Made by a program: the position numbers and the translations under genes. A stretch of 64,000 nt of DNA, taken from positions 1,054,001-1,118,000 of the forward strand of contig JAJTUQ010000007.1 of assembly GCA_021399445.1 (NCBI GenBank), read 5' to 3'. This DNA is from Xylogone sp. PMI_703 (taxonomy: Eukaryota; Ascomycota; Leotiomycetes). The notes beneath the pieces are model-generated. The model searched no databases. It worked only from the letters and a program-made list of their open reading frames with translations, and was not told the origin of the DNA. Below, piece after piece: positions 1 to 11,673 of this stretch (its first letter is position 1; every line of letters begins with the position of its first letter).

Positions 1-148
1 CCTCCGTCTTAGCATCTACGCACACGCACATACTCCGTCCTCTACACAAGACCAGACAAAAAACAAGAGGGACGGACAAGGAAGAACGAACGCAAGTCAA
101 TAGAAAGCCAGCGGGACGAAACGGTAGAAGACAGAAGAAGACGACAGC

Positions 149-812
149 ATGGCAGACTCCATCTCCACCCCCAGGATAACATCCGAGTACCTCGACTCCT
201 TCACCAACCGCACCGTGCGCATCGTCGGCAAAGTCACCCAGCTGAGGGGCGAGGTCGCGACGATTGAGTCCAATGGGCCGTTTACTGCGCATTTGAACCG
301 GGTAGGTCATTACTCCTCTTCCCCAGATTAGATCAGAGATCTAGGGAAGGACGGGACGGGATGGGATGGGATATAGAGTGAATTTTCGTACTCTCTGCCG
401 CACTTCGGGGAAGGGAGTGGAATGGAGTGGAAGTGGAAGTGCTGGAGAGATCTAAGATGCAGATGTTGCTACTAGTATGAGAACAACTGCTAATGATGGA
501 ATAATCAGGACGCACACCTCACGGTCGGAAACGCAGTGGAGATCCTGGGAAAGGTTAATCAGGACTTGTCGGTGCGGGTGCTCATGGCGACGGATATGGG
601 GACTGATTTGGGTGTGTATACCTCTTCTTTCCCTTCTATGCCTTCCCCTCTTCTCTTTTCCTCATCTTGTGTTTCTTCCAAGAGATCCAGTTTTGCAAAT
701 ATACGTCTTGAACAAGTCCTGTACTGATGATTCTCTAGATTTTAACGCTGCTAACGCTGTCGTTGATGCTACACATCGGTATAAGGAGATTTTCTACGTT
801 GCAGATGATTAG
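149..812 (+). CDS. RFA3: Replication protein A subunit 3 (RPA14-like)
   Basis: Three exons, 149-301, 509-611 and 739-812, encode 109 residues. The introns have plain GT donors and CAG/TAG acceptors, and the joined frame is open from the ATG at 149 to the TAG at 810-812. The protein is a single small OB-fold of the Rpa3/Rfa3 family: an N-terminal strand around 'RIVGKVTQL', the central 'VEILGKVNQDLSVRV' strands, and a C-terminal helix. In this family the protein is the smallest subunit of the RPA heterotrimer, which binds single-stranded DNA in replication, repair and recombination. The length matches the usual 105-125 residues. The gene runs towards the Spt21-like gene on the other strand. Family assignment rests on the recognised sequence pattern; exon borders are inferred from splice signals. 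Confidence 0.88.
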
Positions 813-1122
813 ATACAGATATATTGTATGAGATTCGGCTTTACGCAGATACAAATAATGCCCACAATAAATACGCAGACACAATGATGCCCACAACTTG
901 TAAACTCACTCATGACCATGACCAAGTATATGCAATAATTGATTACTATACTATACTCATTCCTGGCCGTTAGATATCTACATGACGCTACGCTAAAATT
1001 TTCAAACACTGTATACCTCCAACTCCTTTGCTTACCTCTGTATATCATATCCCCGTACCAAAACTCAGACACCATAAAATGCAATATACAAATCACTTCA
1101 TAACCCACCCACATGGCAAATC
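813..1122. other. Convergent 3' spacer
   Basis: AT-rich spacer between the ends of the RPA3 and Spt21-like genes. It presumably holds both 3' untranslated regions. I see no gene, RNA or repeat in it; open frames here are short and unlike any protein I know. Confidence 0.5.
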
Positions 1123-4100
1123 CTACTTCTTCCCCATGTCTCCCTGCTCCATAACGCCTGGTGAAGTCCGAGGTTCACATTTCACCTGAACCGACTTCTT
1201 GCCCTGCTCTTCTGAATTCCTGTTCTCACCGTCCATCTTCCCCCCAAAGCTATGATATTCGTTCCATATCGAATCTATATTTCCAAGTGCAAGTGGGTCC
1301 TCATACATATTTAGCAGTCGAGGTGGAGAGCTCGGCATTGGAACGTCCGTCGAGAAGAAATCCTCCGGAATATTGAAGTGCATGTCGCCATGGTGAGCCG
1401 CATCAACCAAGTTAGGCAGGTTATTGAAGTCGAGTTCCAAATCATTACAATGCCGCGATGGCGAGTGAGAACTATTGTTGGCCTCAGACATGAGCTGGTT
1501 TAGGGTAGCCGTAAAAGGCGACTCGAACACTGTCGGTTGGTTCCGAGGAGAACGGCGGCGAGTACTGGGTGTCTTTGATGGGGTCTGCTGTGAAAGCATG
1601 AGGATCTGGCTGGGTGATTTTGCGGACTGGATGGATCTAGATATACTCCGCGTTATTGGCCTATGATTGGGTGTGGGCCGCGTAGGAGTTTTGAAAGGAT
1701 TGGAAGTTTGTGTGTCTCGAACTGGCGTAGTCGGTCGTTCCAATTCCGCCTCGAAGAGTCGCAGCAGTTCAGCATCCTCGCCTTGTTCCCCAGATGCATC
1801 GTGACTATTTTCCTTGTTATCTGTCTCAACGATTGCAGCCTTGCGAGAGACACCATCGTCTGTTGATATTTGAACAACCACATTGGTTGTCAACTCCCCA
1901 AGAACTTTCGGTGCCCCATCCTTTCTTGGAGATGGAAATAATAGACGTCGTGTTGACCCCAAATCATTGTCTACTTCTATTGGGCTATCCTCTGTTCCTG
2001 CCCATCTTGCGGGACTTGACTGGATAGCCCGCCTCAAGGCTGCCGGGGCATTCTCAGATGTCATGGTACGCGGACGAGCAGTCGGACGAAGGCTGGATGC
2101 TCGATGTCTGTCAATGATGTTGGGCTGGGCTGTAATCTTTTGGTTTTGCTGAGGTAAACTTTGACTCGGCTGTGTCTGTTGCTGTTGGGATACTTCTTGC
2201 TGTGATTCTCCTTGTATGATTGTTTCAGGGGTATGACTTTCCACAGGCCCAGGCGCTTCCGATTGTGGCAGATAGCCATAACTAGGATAGGCAATATATG
2301 GTTCGGACTGAGGCATATAAGCTTCAGATGTTGGTTCAATGACTCCTGCAGATTGCGACTTCTTTGTTCTAGCTCGTCCAGGTCCACTTCCGCCTTGCCG
2401 CCGTTCTCTTGGTCTATCATTCATCCATCTCTCCTGTGGGCGTTGCATTTTGTACTTGGTCATCCAGATACCACAAGCTACCAAATGTTAGTATATATTC
2501 GTCCATTCTGGCCACTTCCAACTTACGGTTACATAGCGTGAATTCTTTAAAGGCACTCTTATCGTCACCGGGGGCAAGAGACTTCTTGATGAGCTGATAG
2601 GATGTTGGAGTACCCTCACTATCTCTCTCTAAGATAATGATTGCTGTAACCTTACCTGGCTTTTCAGAGTACTCATGATACGCTGGAACGCCTTTACACT
2701 CTTGTGCCCATGCCTTGCGCCATGTTGGCGTCTCGATAGCACCGCAGTTACTACAGAAAGGTGGCATCTCTCCATTTGCTACTGCAGCTTCTAATTTGTT
2801 CCTGATTGCCGCCTTCTTAGCGTCCTGCTGCCGATAAGTATGAGTGGTTTCCATTGTTGCTGGAACTTCTATGCTTGGTTGTGGTGCATCACACCACGTT
2901 TGCGATTGCTGGAGACTTGATGGGGGCAGCTGTAAGCCCGAGTCACTTCCCGCAGGGGCAGGAAGTGTAAGGGAACCTCTCGAAGCACTGCGCACCATCA
3001 TACGTGAGCCCGGCCGTGATTGTGAAGTGGAAGGAGGATTGCCCGCTGACGTAGTGCTTGTAACAGATCCTCTTCGCTCATTATTGATTGATGTCTGAGT
3101 TGTTGGTTTTAAAGGAGGAAGTGTTTGAGGCTCTTCATATATCGCATTCTCTGCTGGTGGCTTTAGCTGTTTAGCTTTCGATTTTGGAGGGTCAGGGACT
3201 GGCATCCGCGTTGGAAGCAGCTCCACCGGGCCAGGCGTCTCTTCTTCGATTTCAAATCCGTAGTGGATATCTTGTCGAGGCGCGCGGGTTGAAGTATTTC
3301 GGGGAGCACGTTTCTGTTTAGGAGCAGCTTCGACCTGATCCTTTGTAGATTGACAATCATCATCCTCTCCGAAGAGGTCGTCCAGAGAGCCACTCATGAA
3401 GCCGGAATCGGCCCTGGGCATCTGCGGGAGGACAGGACTGGACGGGCACTGGGGACTCGATGGCATTGGTGAAGGAGCATGCATGACAGGTGGTGAGGAA
3501 GATATATCTGGAGGTGTCTCTCCTGCACTGAGATTTCGATCTGGAGACGACTGTGCTGATTCGATAGAATATCTCGGTTGATCCTCTGCATGTGGTGCCA
3601 GCCGAATAGGGGGATAAGGAGATATATGTTTCCGGGGTGCTTCATTCTGAGATGCGAATGAAGCTCGTCGAAGACTAGCTTGAGCCCTGGGCAGGAGCTC
3701 GCTCGTCTTCGTTGGCACGGGCGTTGGTGCTCTTGGAACGTCCTGTAAGTGATTCCCATGATTTGTGGCTGGTGTCATGGCAATAGGGCGGAATAATCGT
3801 AGAGAACCGGCTGTACTTGCAGTCACCCGTAAAGAATCCGATGCAGTCCCAAAGGATGACTTGGTATTCCAATCCGCCTTCGTAATCTTGGCTCTCTTTT
3901 TCGGGGCCGGATTATCGTCTCCATCAGTAGCATCCTCATAACCTGATGTATTCCCTCCAGTGATTGTGGATTTAGGAGGCCTTCCTCGCCGTCGAGGTTG
4001 TCCATTGTTTGAAGCTCTTGAGGCTGGACGGGAGTGCGGCTCCCCATGGTTCATGATTGGCGTGCCAGACCGACTACCCACAGCCGAGTTATCATTAAGC

Positions 4101-4954
4101 AATGGTTGACTAGCAGTAGATGCATTTGGTGTCGTTGTCCGTTGTTCCGGGTGGGGACTGAGGAGCTGATTGACTACCTCCATATTTGTTCCTGTTCGCT
4201 GGTTGCAATTGGTGGCAGGAGGACTGGCCTTGCCTGTTGTCTGTATAATACTAGGGTTGGATTGGATAAAAGTAGTCCACTCATTATGATCGAAGTTTGT
4301 CGGGATGACCTTGCTTAATTCTCGGTATTTTTCAATACTGTTCAGATACTCGCTTTGAAGTATAGTTGGGACAGGCACAAGTCGTAATTTGACCTCCAGA
4401 GTTTCCTTCACTCCACTAGAGAATAATCCTAAAATATTCTTGCAAACACGGCCGGTAATCAACTTCTGAGGGTGTTGTGGTGTAATATCCAGGGGTGGTG
4501 AAGCTGTTGCTAGCGACCAGGAGAGCATCCCTTGTCCAACTAGGGGAGTATCGCACTCAGAGAAGTCGTACGCATAGACGGTGTAGTCTTGCCCAAGAGT
4601 AGCTACCAGCTCTGGGCTGCACTGAACTATAGCTTGAATGCAAGTCTTCAAGTCTATAACCCCTATCGATGCCTCTTCGTCTATCGCAACGGTCTGAATC
4701 TGGAGGACATGAGGCCATCTGGCCAAGCAATTCGTCTTGTTTTGATCATCGAAGGTATAGAGGACCTTGACTGTCGGAAGAGGTCAGTATCTACAGTTAG
4801 ATTCAAGCTCTCTCAACACTAAATACGTACGCCTCATGGGTCGAATGGTTACCCCATCCACACCAGAATCACTGATACTCGTCACTGAGGAAGCTTGAGT
4901 GACGGGACTCTGCCATTGGGAATGACCAGTGAATTGGGTGGCAGGGGAAGACAT
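1123..4954 (-). CDS. SPT21: Spt21/Ams2-like GATA-type transcription factor
   Basis: Three exons read from right to left, 4954-4831, 4770-2527 and 2477-1123, give 1240 residues. Residues about 42-200 form the N-terminal Spt21/Ams2 domain: the stretch around 'YTFDDQNKTNCLARWP' is very like yeast Spt21. The middle is long, low-complexity and disordered, rich in Ser, Pro and Arg, with AT-hook-like 'RRRGRPPK' near residue 300. A GATA-like finger follows, with Cys pairs at 714/717 and 788/791. The block 'ETPTWRKAW' after the first pair and 'LCNPCGIW' at the second are GATA hallmarks, but the loop between the pairs is 70 residues instead of about 17-20. The second intron falls exactly inside the second Cys knuckle. 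In yeasts, Spt21 and Ams2 drive histone gene transcription and help silencing or centromere chromatin; the same role here is inferred. The tail is Gln/Pro/Ser-rich. Confidence 0.85.
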
Positions 4955-5840
4955 TGTGAAGTCTTCCTTCTGCCACTACTGGTATACAGTAAATGGCAGT
5001 ACTAATTTAAAGAATTCGAAGTGAAGATGTTGTAATTCAGAGGACCATTTGAGACAAACTACGGAGACAAACCCGGGTGTTGTCGAATTTCCGGTGGCAG
5101 GTGGTGCTAAAGCTCGAACTATGCCCGTGCCTCGCGAACCGTGTGGTGAACGCGTTCAGATATGGTTAAAACCGAATTGCTCGATGCGCATTCGGAATTG
5201 GTCCGTGTAAGTAGCTAACTAGGATAAAAAATAATAGTAATTATGACACAGGACTTCCACAGATAACTAAACTAAGAAAAAAGAGCCATTAGGTTCCATA
5301 GGGTGTCCAGACGTGGTTCTCGAGAGGCACGCCAGAGTTGGTGGATTGAATTCAATTAACGCGACGGGAAGACGGGAAGGCGCCAGACAAGGCTGCGTGG
5401 TGCCTTATATGCAAGGCACAAATGACGATACTTTATCTCGCTCGTTTCGGTCAATTAATCTGCGACACTGAGCTCTGCCGCTAACCGTAATAGATAGAGT
5501 TTCCAAAAGGCAGCAACAGCCAGCAGTTTTACCCACGAAATAAATCAATTTTCTTTAGATGCGGGGGCATGGGGCCTTTTATAGTTATTGGGAGGTGCTT
5601 TTGATATCCCGCTTATCATGAGTCAGCCCCTTTCTAGACAGCCAAGGCGATCGGAATAGCCCAATCACATGACCTCCCATTCCTCCCTATCTTTTCGATT
5701 TTCGGATTATGTTCGAGCATTATCATTTCTTATGATTTTTGCGACCGATGCTATTTCGGCTTTATCAACTTGAACCACCCATGATGGAATGATTCAGGCA
5801 TCTCTCGTAAAATATCGTACAAGCAGCTGTATGGTATATT
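4955..5840. promoter_or_regulatory. Promoter side of the Spt21-like gene
   Basis: About 890 bases between the start of the Spt21-like gene and the 3' end of the hydrolase gene, both on the minus strand. It should contain the Spt21-like promoter and 5' leader plus the hydrolase terminator. I see no coding potential and no clear repeat. Confidence 0.4.
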
Positions 5841-7405
5841 CTAAGCTGTTGGGGCATCTGATATCCAGACAAGCTTCCCATCTACTTTCTTAGTCTTCCT
5901 GGAGAGGATTTCTTGTACAACCTCCTTCACACCCTGCTTCCCGTGCCTGGCCGCGACAAATTCCTCAACGATAGAAGCGGCACTCTTGCCTCCCTGCTCT
6001 ACAGCTCTCTTCACATCACGCTCTTGTGGAAGGGAGAACTTTCGGTGCGGATATTCATTGTAATCAACTTTATTCAGCAAGGCAAGTCTCCGGGTCCCTT
6101 CTACCTCGAAGAAAGGCTCCGCAATGTTATCTCCTCGCTTGATGTCATCCAGACTGGCGGGTTTCCACTGTGGTTTTCCGTCCTTTCGGATTAAGAGAGC
6201 GTGAACACCTTCAGTGAAATCAGGATGACGCATGAATTTTGATGCAATTTGATGCTCTCGTTGAAAGGTTTCTGCAATCGACCACCTCCTTCCTAGACGC
6301 ATCTGCCTCAATGTGACATGGACGGATGTTGGCGAACGTTGGTAGAGAGTCGCAAGGGTCTTTTCGGCCCACTCCTTGTGTGCTCCTTGCTCGGCCTTCA
6401 GGGCATCAATAATATCGGCTACATTGTTCTTGCTGAAACATCTATCGATTGCATTTCGCAATTCCCCGCTGAGGAGCATTGGCTCATCATGAGGTAACCC
6501 GGTGCAGAATTCTTCAATCGTGTTATTGATGGTTTCCAGTCTGTTTTCTAACGACTCGTAATCCTTAAATCTAAGTTCTGCCAGTCGTGACTCTAAAGCA
6601 GGAAGAGCGCTTGAGTGGATATAATGTGTTGCAACTCCGGCGTAGAAGACGTTGACGCCTTTGAGCTTCTCACTGGTAAGAGCTAAGTATGTTCCGACAG
6701 CACCTGGCATCCTAGGCAGGAAGAAAGAGGCCCCAACATCTGGGAAAAGTCCAATAGTTGTTTCTGGCATCGCAAATAGCGTTCTCTCTGTAGCTATCCG
6801 GAACGGGGCGTGCACACTTAATCCTACCCCGCCTCCCATTGTAATACCGTCCATGAAAGCTACATAAGGCTTGCTGTATGTCGCAATGAGGTGATCGAGC
6901 TTGTATTCCAGTGCAAAATAGTCGGACGATCGCTGCTGGCCTTCTGGTCCGTTCAGGTTATCAGCTGCCAGAGAAGTCACATCTCCACCAGCGCAAAACG
7001 CTTTTGGACCAGATCCCTTGATTACCACGACATTGGCCATATCTGATTTTGCCCATTCCTGTAGCCTAGGAACTATTTTCCGAATCATGGATCCATTGAG
7101 TGAGTGCAGCTTCTTTGGCCGGTTAAGCTCAATTGTTCGAACCCCATATAAATTGTTGAATAAAACATCTTCTGGCTCATCCCCCGGTAATTCCTTAATC
7201 TCTTCATTTGAGCTAGCTAGATTTGAAGCTGTAGCCATCTGCAGAAAAAATTAATTGCAATCCTTATGCATGGCCAATTACTGCTTACTGATGCCCTGCC
7301 AGCAACGCTGGGATTGGTGATCTTTGCTCTGAGAGGCATTGCACCACGACTCGAGCTCCAACGAACCGCAGTCCCTGCTCTAGCACAAATTGGTCTCGCA
7401 AACAT
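5841..7405 (-). CDS. EHD3: 3-hydroxyisobutyryl-CoA hydrolase, mitochondrial
   Basis: Two exons, 7405-7289 and 7238-5841, encode 504 residues. Exon 1 (39 residues) is rich in Arg, Ala and Ser with no acidic residue and looks like a mitochondrial presequence. Exon 2 is an enoyl-CoA hydratase/isomerase-fold hydrolase (ECH_2 type): the oxyanion-hole motifs 'FCAGGD' (about 120-125) and 'MGGGVGL' (about 173-179), then 'MPETTIGLFPDVGASF' with the likely catalytic Glu198 and Asp206. The family hydrolyses 3-hydroxyisobutyryl-CoA in valine breakdown in mitochondria. The length fits yeast Ehd3 (about 500). Exon 2 opens with an ATG directly behind the splice acceptor, so a leaderless form starting there is conceivable. 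The gene is divergent from SmD2, with about 245 bases between the starts. Confidence 0.92.
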
Positions 7406-7650
7406 TAAGAGAAAGGAAAATTAAGGGAAAGTGGACGGGAAATTGAGAGGAACCCGAGGAATGGATGCGGAGTGAGGAGTATTAGTACATAAACTTCCAT
7501 ATCGGTTAAGTAACCTCGGTCACCATCGGGTTTGCTACAAAATAATTCTTAGACGCGCTATTCCGGTTTTGGTCGTATCGCGATTGGTTTACCAACGACA
7601 GCTTTGCAAGGTGCCTGCAAAGTTGCAATCTACCTCAACCAAACAACATC

Positions 7651-8220
7651 ATGGCGGACGCAAAGATAACGTAAGTTTATCATTAATTTCGAGGAATATA
7701 TACTAACATTAGCATTTAGAGAACTGCTGTCTAAGCCACGCAGCGAACTTACGTATGTTAATGAAAGCTTCAGCACTCCCCGCCTCTTCATTCAAACTTA
7801 CATTTCGGCAGGGAATACGAAATCGCGCAGCTCGAAGAGCACGAGTTCACCTCTGGCCCTCTATCGATTCTACAGACTGCTGTCAGATCACACACCCAAG
7901 TTTTAATATCATGCCGTAATAATCGAAAATTGTTGGCGCGTGTCAAGGCCTTCGATAGACATTGCAATATGGTGCTTGAAAACGTGAAGGAGATGTGGAC
8001 GGAGACTCCAAGGACAAGTGGGGGCAAGAAAGGAAGACCAGTTAATAAAGATCGATTTATCAGCAAGATGTAAGTGTCTACATCGCTTGAAAGAGCTGGC
8101 AAAAGATTTCGAAGCTCCAAGTGGATGATTTATCTTACAACATTTACGACACGTGCTAATTTTTGGGTTACTATTAGGTTTTTGAGAGGTGATTCAGTTA
8201 TTCTTGTTCTTCTCAGTTAA
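7651..8220 (+). CDS. SMD2: Small nuclear ribonucleoprotein Sm D2
   Basis: Four exons, 7651-7670, 7720-7752, 7812-8069 and 8178-8220, encode 117 residues. The first two coding exons are only 20 and 33 nt. The protein shows both Sm motifs: Sm1 around '[28 protein letters not shown]' and Sm2 at the end, '[12 protein letters not shown]', split by the last intron after Met. The lysine-rich '[12 protein letters not shown]' linker is typical of SmD2. SmD2 is one of the seven ring proteins of spliceosomal U1, U2, U4 and U5 snRNPs and acts in the nucleus. The length fits the family (about 110-118). The start is the only Met that gives the conserved SmD2 N-terminus. Confidence 0.93.
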
Positions 8221-8407
8221 GGTGTTGGTTAAACGTGTTGTGTCACGGATGTATTATTCTGAAAGCCAAAAGGTTGGTTTTACTGGTCCTCGGGATTCAA
8301 ATTCAATGGCGTTAGAAAAGTCACGGGATACACCACCTGTTTTCAAATGTTTTTGGGGTATCTCAATACCATTAATTACATCAGACTCATATACAAGCTG
8401 CTCAATT

Positions 8408-10209
8408 TCATTGTACACCAGCTATGCCGAGGAATAGCTCGGCCAAACCCCAAGCTCCTGGATCAGGCACCTGTTCCCAGCCTGATCCGCCAATATACAC
8501 CGTCCTACCTAGTTTCGGTACCATTCCTTTCGTTCCTTCAGCCCCAAGTTTGGAGGCTTCAGCTGCCTTCTTTATATCTCCTGTTTTACTTAATGTGTCA
8601 ACAAATGGAAGTAGCGCATCCATTAACGTCCGATCACCCAGTCGAGCTGGGGTATATTTCCCAAGAGCGTCGCAAGCACCTTGCAACGCCTTTGCCCAGA
8701 CTGATACTGTTGCCTGTCCTGCGGATGATTCTTGGCGGAGAGCATTTGTCAAGGCATTCAAGAAAATAGCATAGAGTGCTCCTGATGTTCCATCCATGGT
8801 GTCTTCCACCTCTTGAGTTATTCTGCCAACGTCCAGAACAGCATCTCCTGTAAACTTTGTTCCTGAGAGCATTTTAAGGATCGCTAACAGTGTGAGCTAA
8901 CAAGGCTAGTGAAGATAGGGGTTGATTACTTACCATTGCCTCCTCTTTCGAGTGTTGTACCCGCGTCCCCGTCTCCAACAACTGTGTCAAACTTGGTAAC
9001 CTCTGGCTCAGCAGCAATTACTCTCTTCAGTCCGGCTGTTAAGGCAGTTTTCAGAAGTTCGGGGTCCAGTTTTAGCCCACTTGGCTTGATCTCTTCTCCA
9101 TTGCCTACCGAGTCATCACGCGTCAAGGTTGATCTTGCTTCCCAGGTTTCTTTCGAGATTGGTGCTGTCCATCCCGTCACTTCACTGGGGGCATCCAGAA
9201 GTTGCAACATTGATGGTCCCCCAAGATTTGTATTCACCACATTCAGCAGAGAGATGCTGAATCCTAAGCCATTGAGACTGGTCATGTAAGTTCCAGACAG
9301 GATTCGAACCGGTTTAATGTTGTAATTCTTCTCTAGTTGAGCCACAACCTCTGCTGTAATCCCTCCGAGCTCTAACACGCTGACACCGCCGAGGTTGTTA
9401 ACCATGAGAACAATTTCGTTAGAGTTAACATTCAAGAATGCTCGATCCTTATCATTTTGGTCCAGGAGCTGTTTGAGCATTTCCTTCACCATTCCGGGCA
9501 AATCGACAATAGCTCTGCCACTACCAGGTTCATTATGTATTCCCATGCCAATTTCCACTTCTCCATCGGCTAGGTTCTCCTTGGAGTTGGGATCCGGCAG
9601 TGCTCTTCCTGGGACATGGACATGTGCTAAGCTAGCACCAACGCTCACAATATTCTCCGCCGTCAATCTGGCAAGCTTTGCTACATCCTGTAGACTATAT
9701 CCCATGGCAGCCAAAGCTCCAGCAATCTTGAGTACCAGCACAGTCCCCGCAATACCCCTCCTGCCGACTTTTCCACCTTTCTCCCGACCGACACCTACAT
9801 CATCTCCTACAACTACCATTTCAACATTGACTCCCGCGGCTTTCGCTTTCTCTACCGCCATACCGAAGTTGAGGATGTCTCCAGTATAGTTCATAACAGT
9901 TACTAAGACTCCTTTCTCTGTATCCACTCTAGAAGTAATGGCCTTGTACACTTGCTTGGTGCTGGGTGAAGCAAAGATGCTCCCGGCTACTGCTGCGGCG
10001 AGGAAGCCATTGCCAACATATCCACCGAAGCTGGGCTCATGGCCGCTACCCCCTCCTGAGATGATTGACACCTGAGAAGGGCCACCCGGTCGTCTGTACG
10101 CGATCTTGTTATCAGCATCCAGAGCAACTGAGGGATTGGTGAGAGTCAGAGCATGCAGCGCAGAATTGACCAGATGCGCTGGGTCGTTAATGAAATGTTT
10201 AGCAGCCAT
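8408..10209 (-). CDS. DAK1: Dihydroxyacetone (glycerone) kinase
   Basis: Two exons, 10209-8934 and 8883-8408, encode 583 residues. The N-terminal DhaK domain (about 1-330) shows the substrate loop 'GGGSGHEPSFGGYVG' (His57), Asp110 in 'NYTGD', and 'GIHNEPG', whose His225 is the residue that covalently binds dihydroxyacetone. The C-terminal DhaL domain (from about 385) shows 'VVGDGDAGTTLERGGN', with Asp408, 413 and 415 likely holding the ATP-Mg ions; the intron cuts directly after this motif. The enzyme phosphorylates dihydroxyacetone with ATP for glycerol use and detoxification, in the cytosol. The C-terminus has no peroxisomal SKL signal. An upstream in-frame ATG at 10245 would add 12 unusual residues; I chose 10209 because it gives a typical Dak N-terminus. 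Confidence 0.93.
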
Positions 10210-10602
10210 GATGATGCTCTTGTTCTTCAGACCATAGATGTGCATGAAGTTCCATATAAATACATCAAGAGCAAAGAAGCTCTTTGAGAGAAATCCTCAC
10301 GCATATCTGGCGTAATAGCAGGGCCCAGCCCCTCATTCGGGATTGATCCATACAACAGAAGAGACGGACCCTTCCGTCCTCCGTTCTCTTCATACGACCT
10401 GCTCCCCCACCCAGAGCAAACCACCCCGCGTGGGCTGGGAAGGTGGGGTCAGCGAGGGGCAGTGAGCACGTGGAGAATAAACTGCGTGTTTGGGCTTTAC
10501 AGTTCGGCCGTTGGCGGCTAAACTGCGGCATGCGCAACTTATCTTTTCTCAGCCTTATGCTTCCCACTTCCCATTGTAACTTCTGTCAATCCTCGACTGG
10601 TC
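10210..10602. promoter_or_regulatory. Divergent promoter, DAK1/CSL4
   Basis: About 390 bases between two divergent starts, so it must carry both promoters. It includes a G/C-rich stretch near 10400-10460. No gene is seen. Confidence 0.45.
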
Positions 10603-11319
10603 ATGTCGAATGAAAGGCAACTGGCCGTTCCAGGCCAATTGCTTGGAACGACGAGCAGGTATTTACCGGGGCCTGGAACTCATATCCACGAGACCAAACT
10701 ATATGCCTCAATTCTCGGTCCAATTGTCACGACAAACCCCCCAAAGCCAATCGGTCCCCAGAAGCGCTTAACAAAAATCACTCCTGCGGCACCCACACCA
10801 TTACCGACCATATCCGTCGAAAGAGGCATCTCCAACCCCTCCGAAAATCGGACACCGGGCGTCGCCAAAGCCGAAATCTTACCTGAGGTTAACAGCACCG
10901 TCCTGTGCAGAGTGACGAGAATTACACCAAGACAGGCTACAGTTTCCATCTTAGTCGTCGGTGAAACTGTGCTTGAAGGAGAATGGCAAGGCTTGATACG
11001 GGTACAGGATGTCAGGGCGACTGAGAAGGACAAAGTGAAGATATATGAGAGTTTCCGGCCTGGCGATATTGTCAGGGCCGTTGTGGTGCGTTGCACAACT
11101 TCCTTCTTGTGGGTGTATACTAGAATGACTGACAATTTTTGCTACTAGATCTCCCTTGGTGACCAGGCCAATTATTACCTTTCTACAGCGAGCAACAATC
11201 TTGGTGTCATAATGGCTACCAGTGAGGCTGGAAACGCCATGTATCCGATTAGCTGGAAAGAATATAAAGATCCAGAGACCGGAGCTACTGAGAGTAGAAA
11301 GGTTGCTAAGCCATTCTGA
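10603..11319 (+). CDS. CSL4: Exosome complex component Csl4
   Basis: Two exons, 10603-11085 and 11149-11319, encode 217 residues; the intron has a GTGCGT donor. Residues 1-50 contain the Csl4 N-terminal 'VPGQLLG' strand. A proline-rich linker follows, then an S1-type RNA-binding domain (about 95-185), and the C-terminal block 'NNLGVIMATSEAGNAMYPISWKEY', which is diagnostic of Csl4 despite having lost most zinc-ribbon cysteines. Csl4 is one of three cap proteins of the RNA exosome, the 3'-5' RNA-degrading machine of nucleus and cytoplasm. Length and domain order match fungal orthologues. The gene shares a divergent promoter region with DAK1. Confidence 0.92.
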
Positions 11320-11673
11320 AGGAATAGAAAGAGATGGATCAAAACGTGGAATACGACAATACCTATCTTAGATGCCATTACATCCTGGAGTTTTACAATA
11401 CATCTAAGAATAATATCCTAGGCAATGGCGCCAATGACTGGGTGACCAAAGACATTTTGAAGGCTGCAGGCCTACATGTCTGGTATACGCTCTCTGGCGT
11501 CCGATATAACAGCTCTGGAGAGATATCAGGTAGTATTTGGCCAGGGAAGTACTATGAGCTCTGAACCGTGCAAGGAAACAGTTTTCAGAGAATTACATGT
11601 CAAACATAGGCAAGTAGCAATCGATCAAATCAGGGATGTCATCTCTGTGTCCTACTTAGCATATTATATATTG
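11320..11673. other. Convergent 3' spacer
   Basis: Spacer between the ends of CSL4 and EFL1/RIA1. It probably holds both 3' ends. Short open frames here have no recognisable features. Confidence 0.45.
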
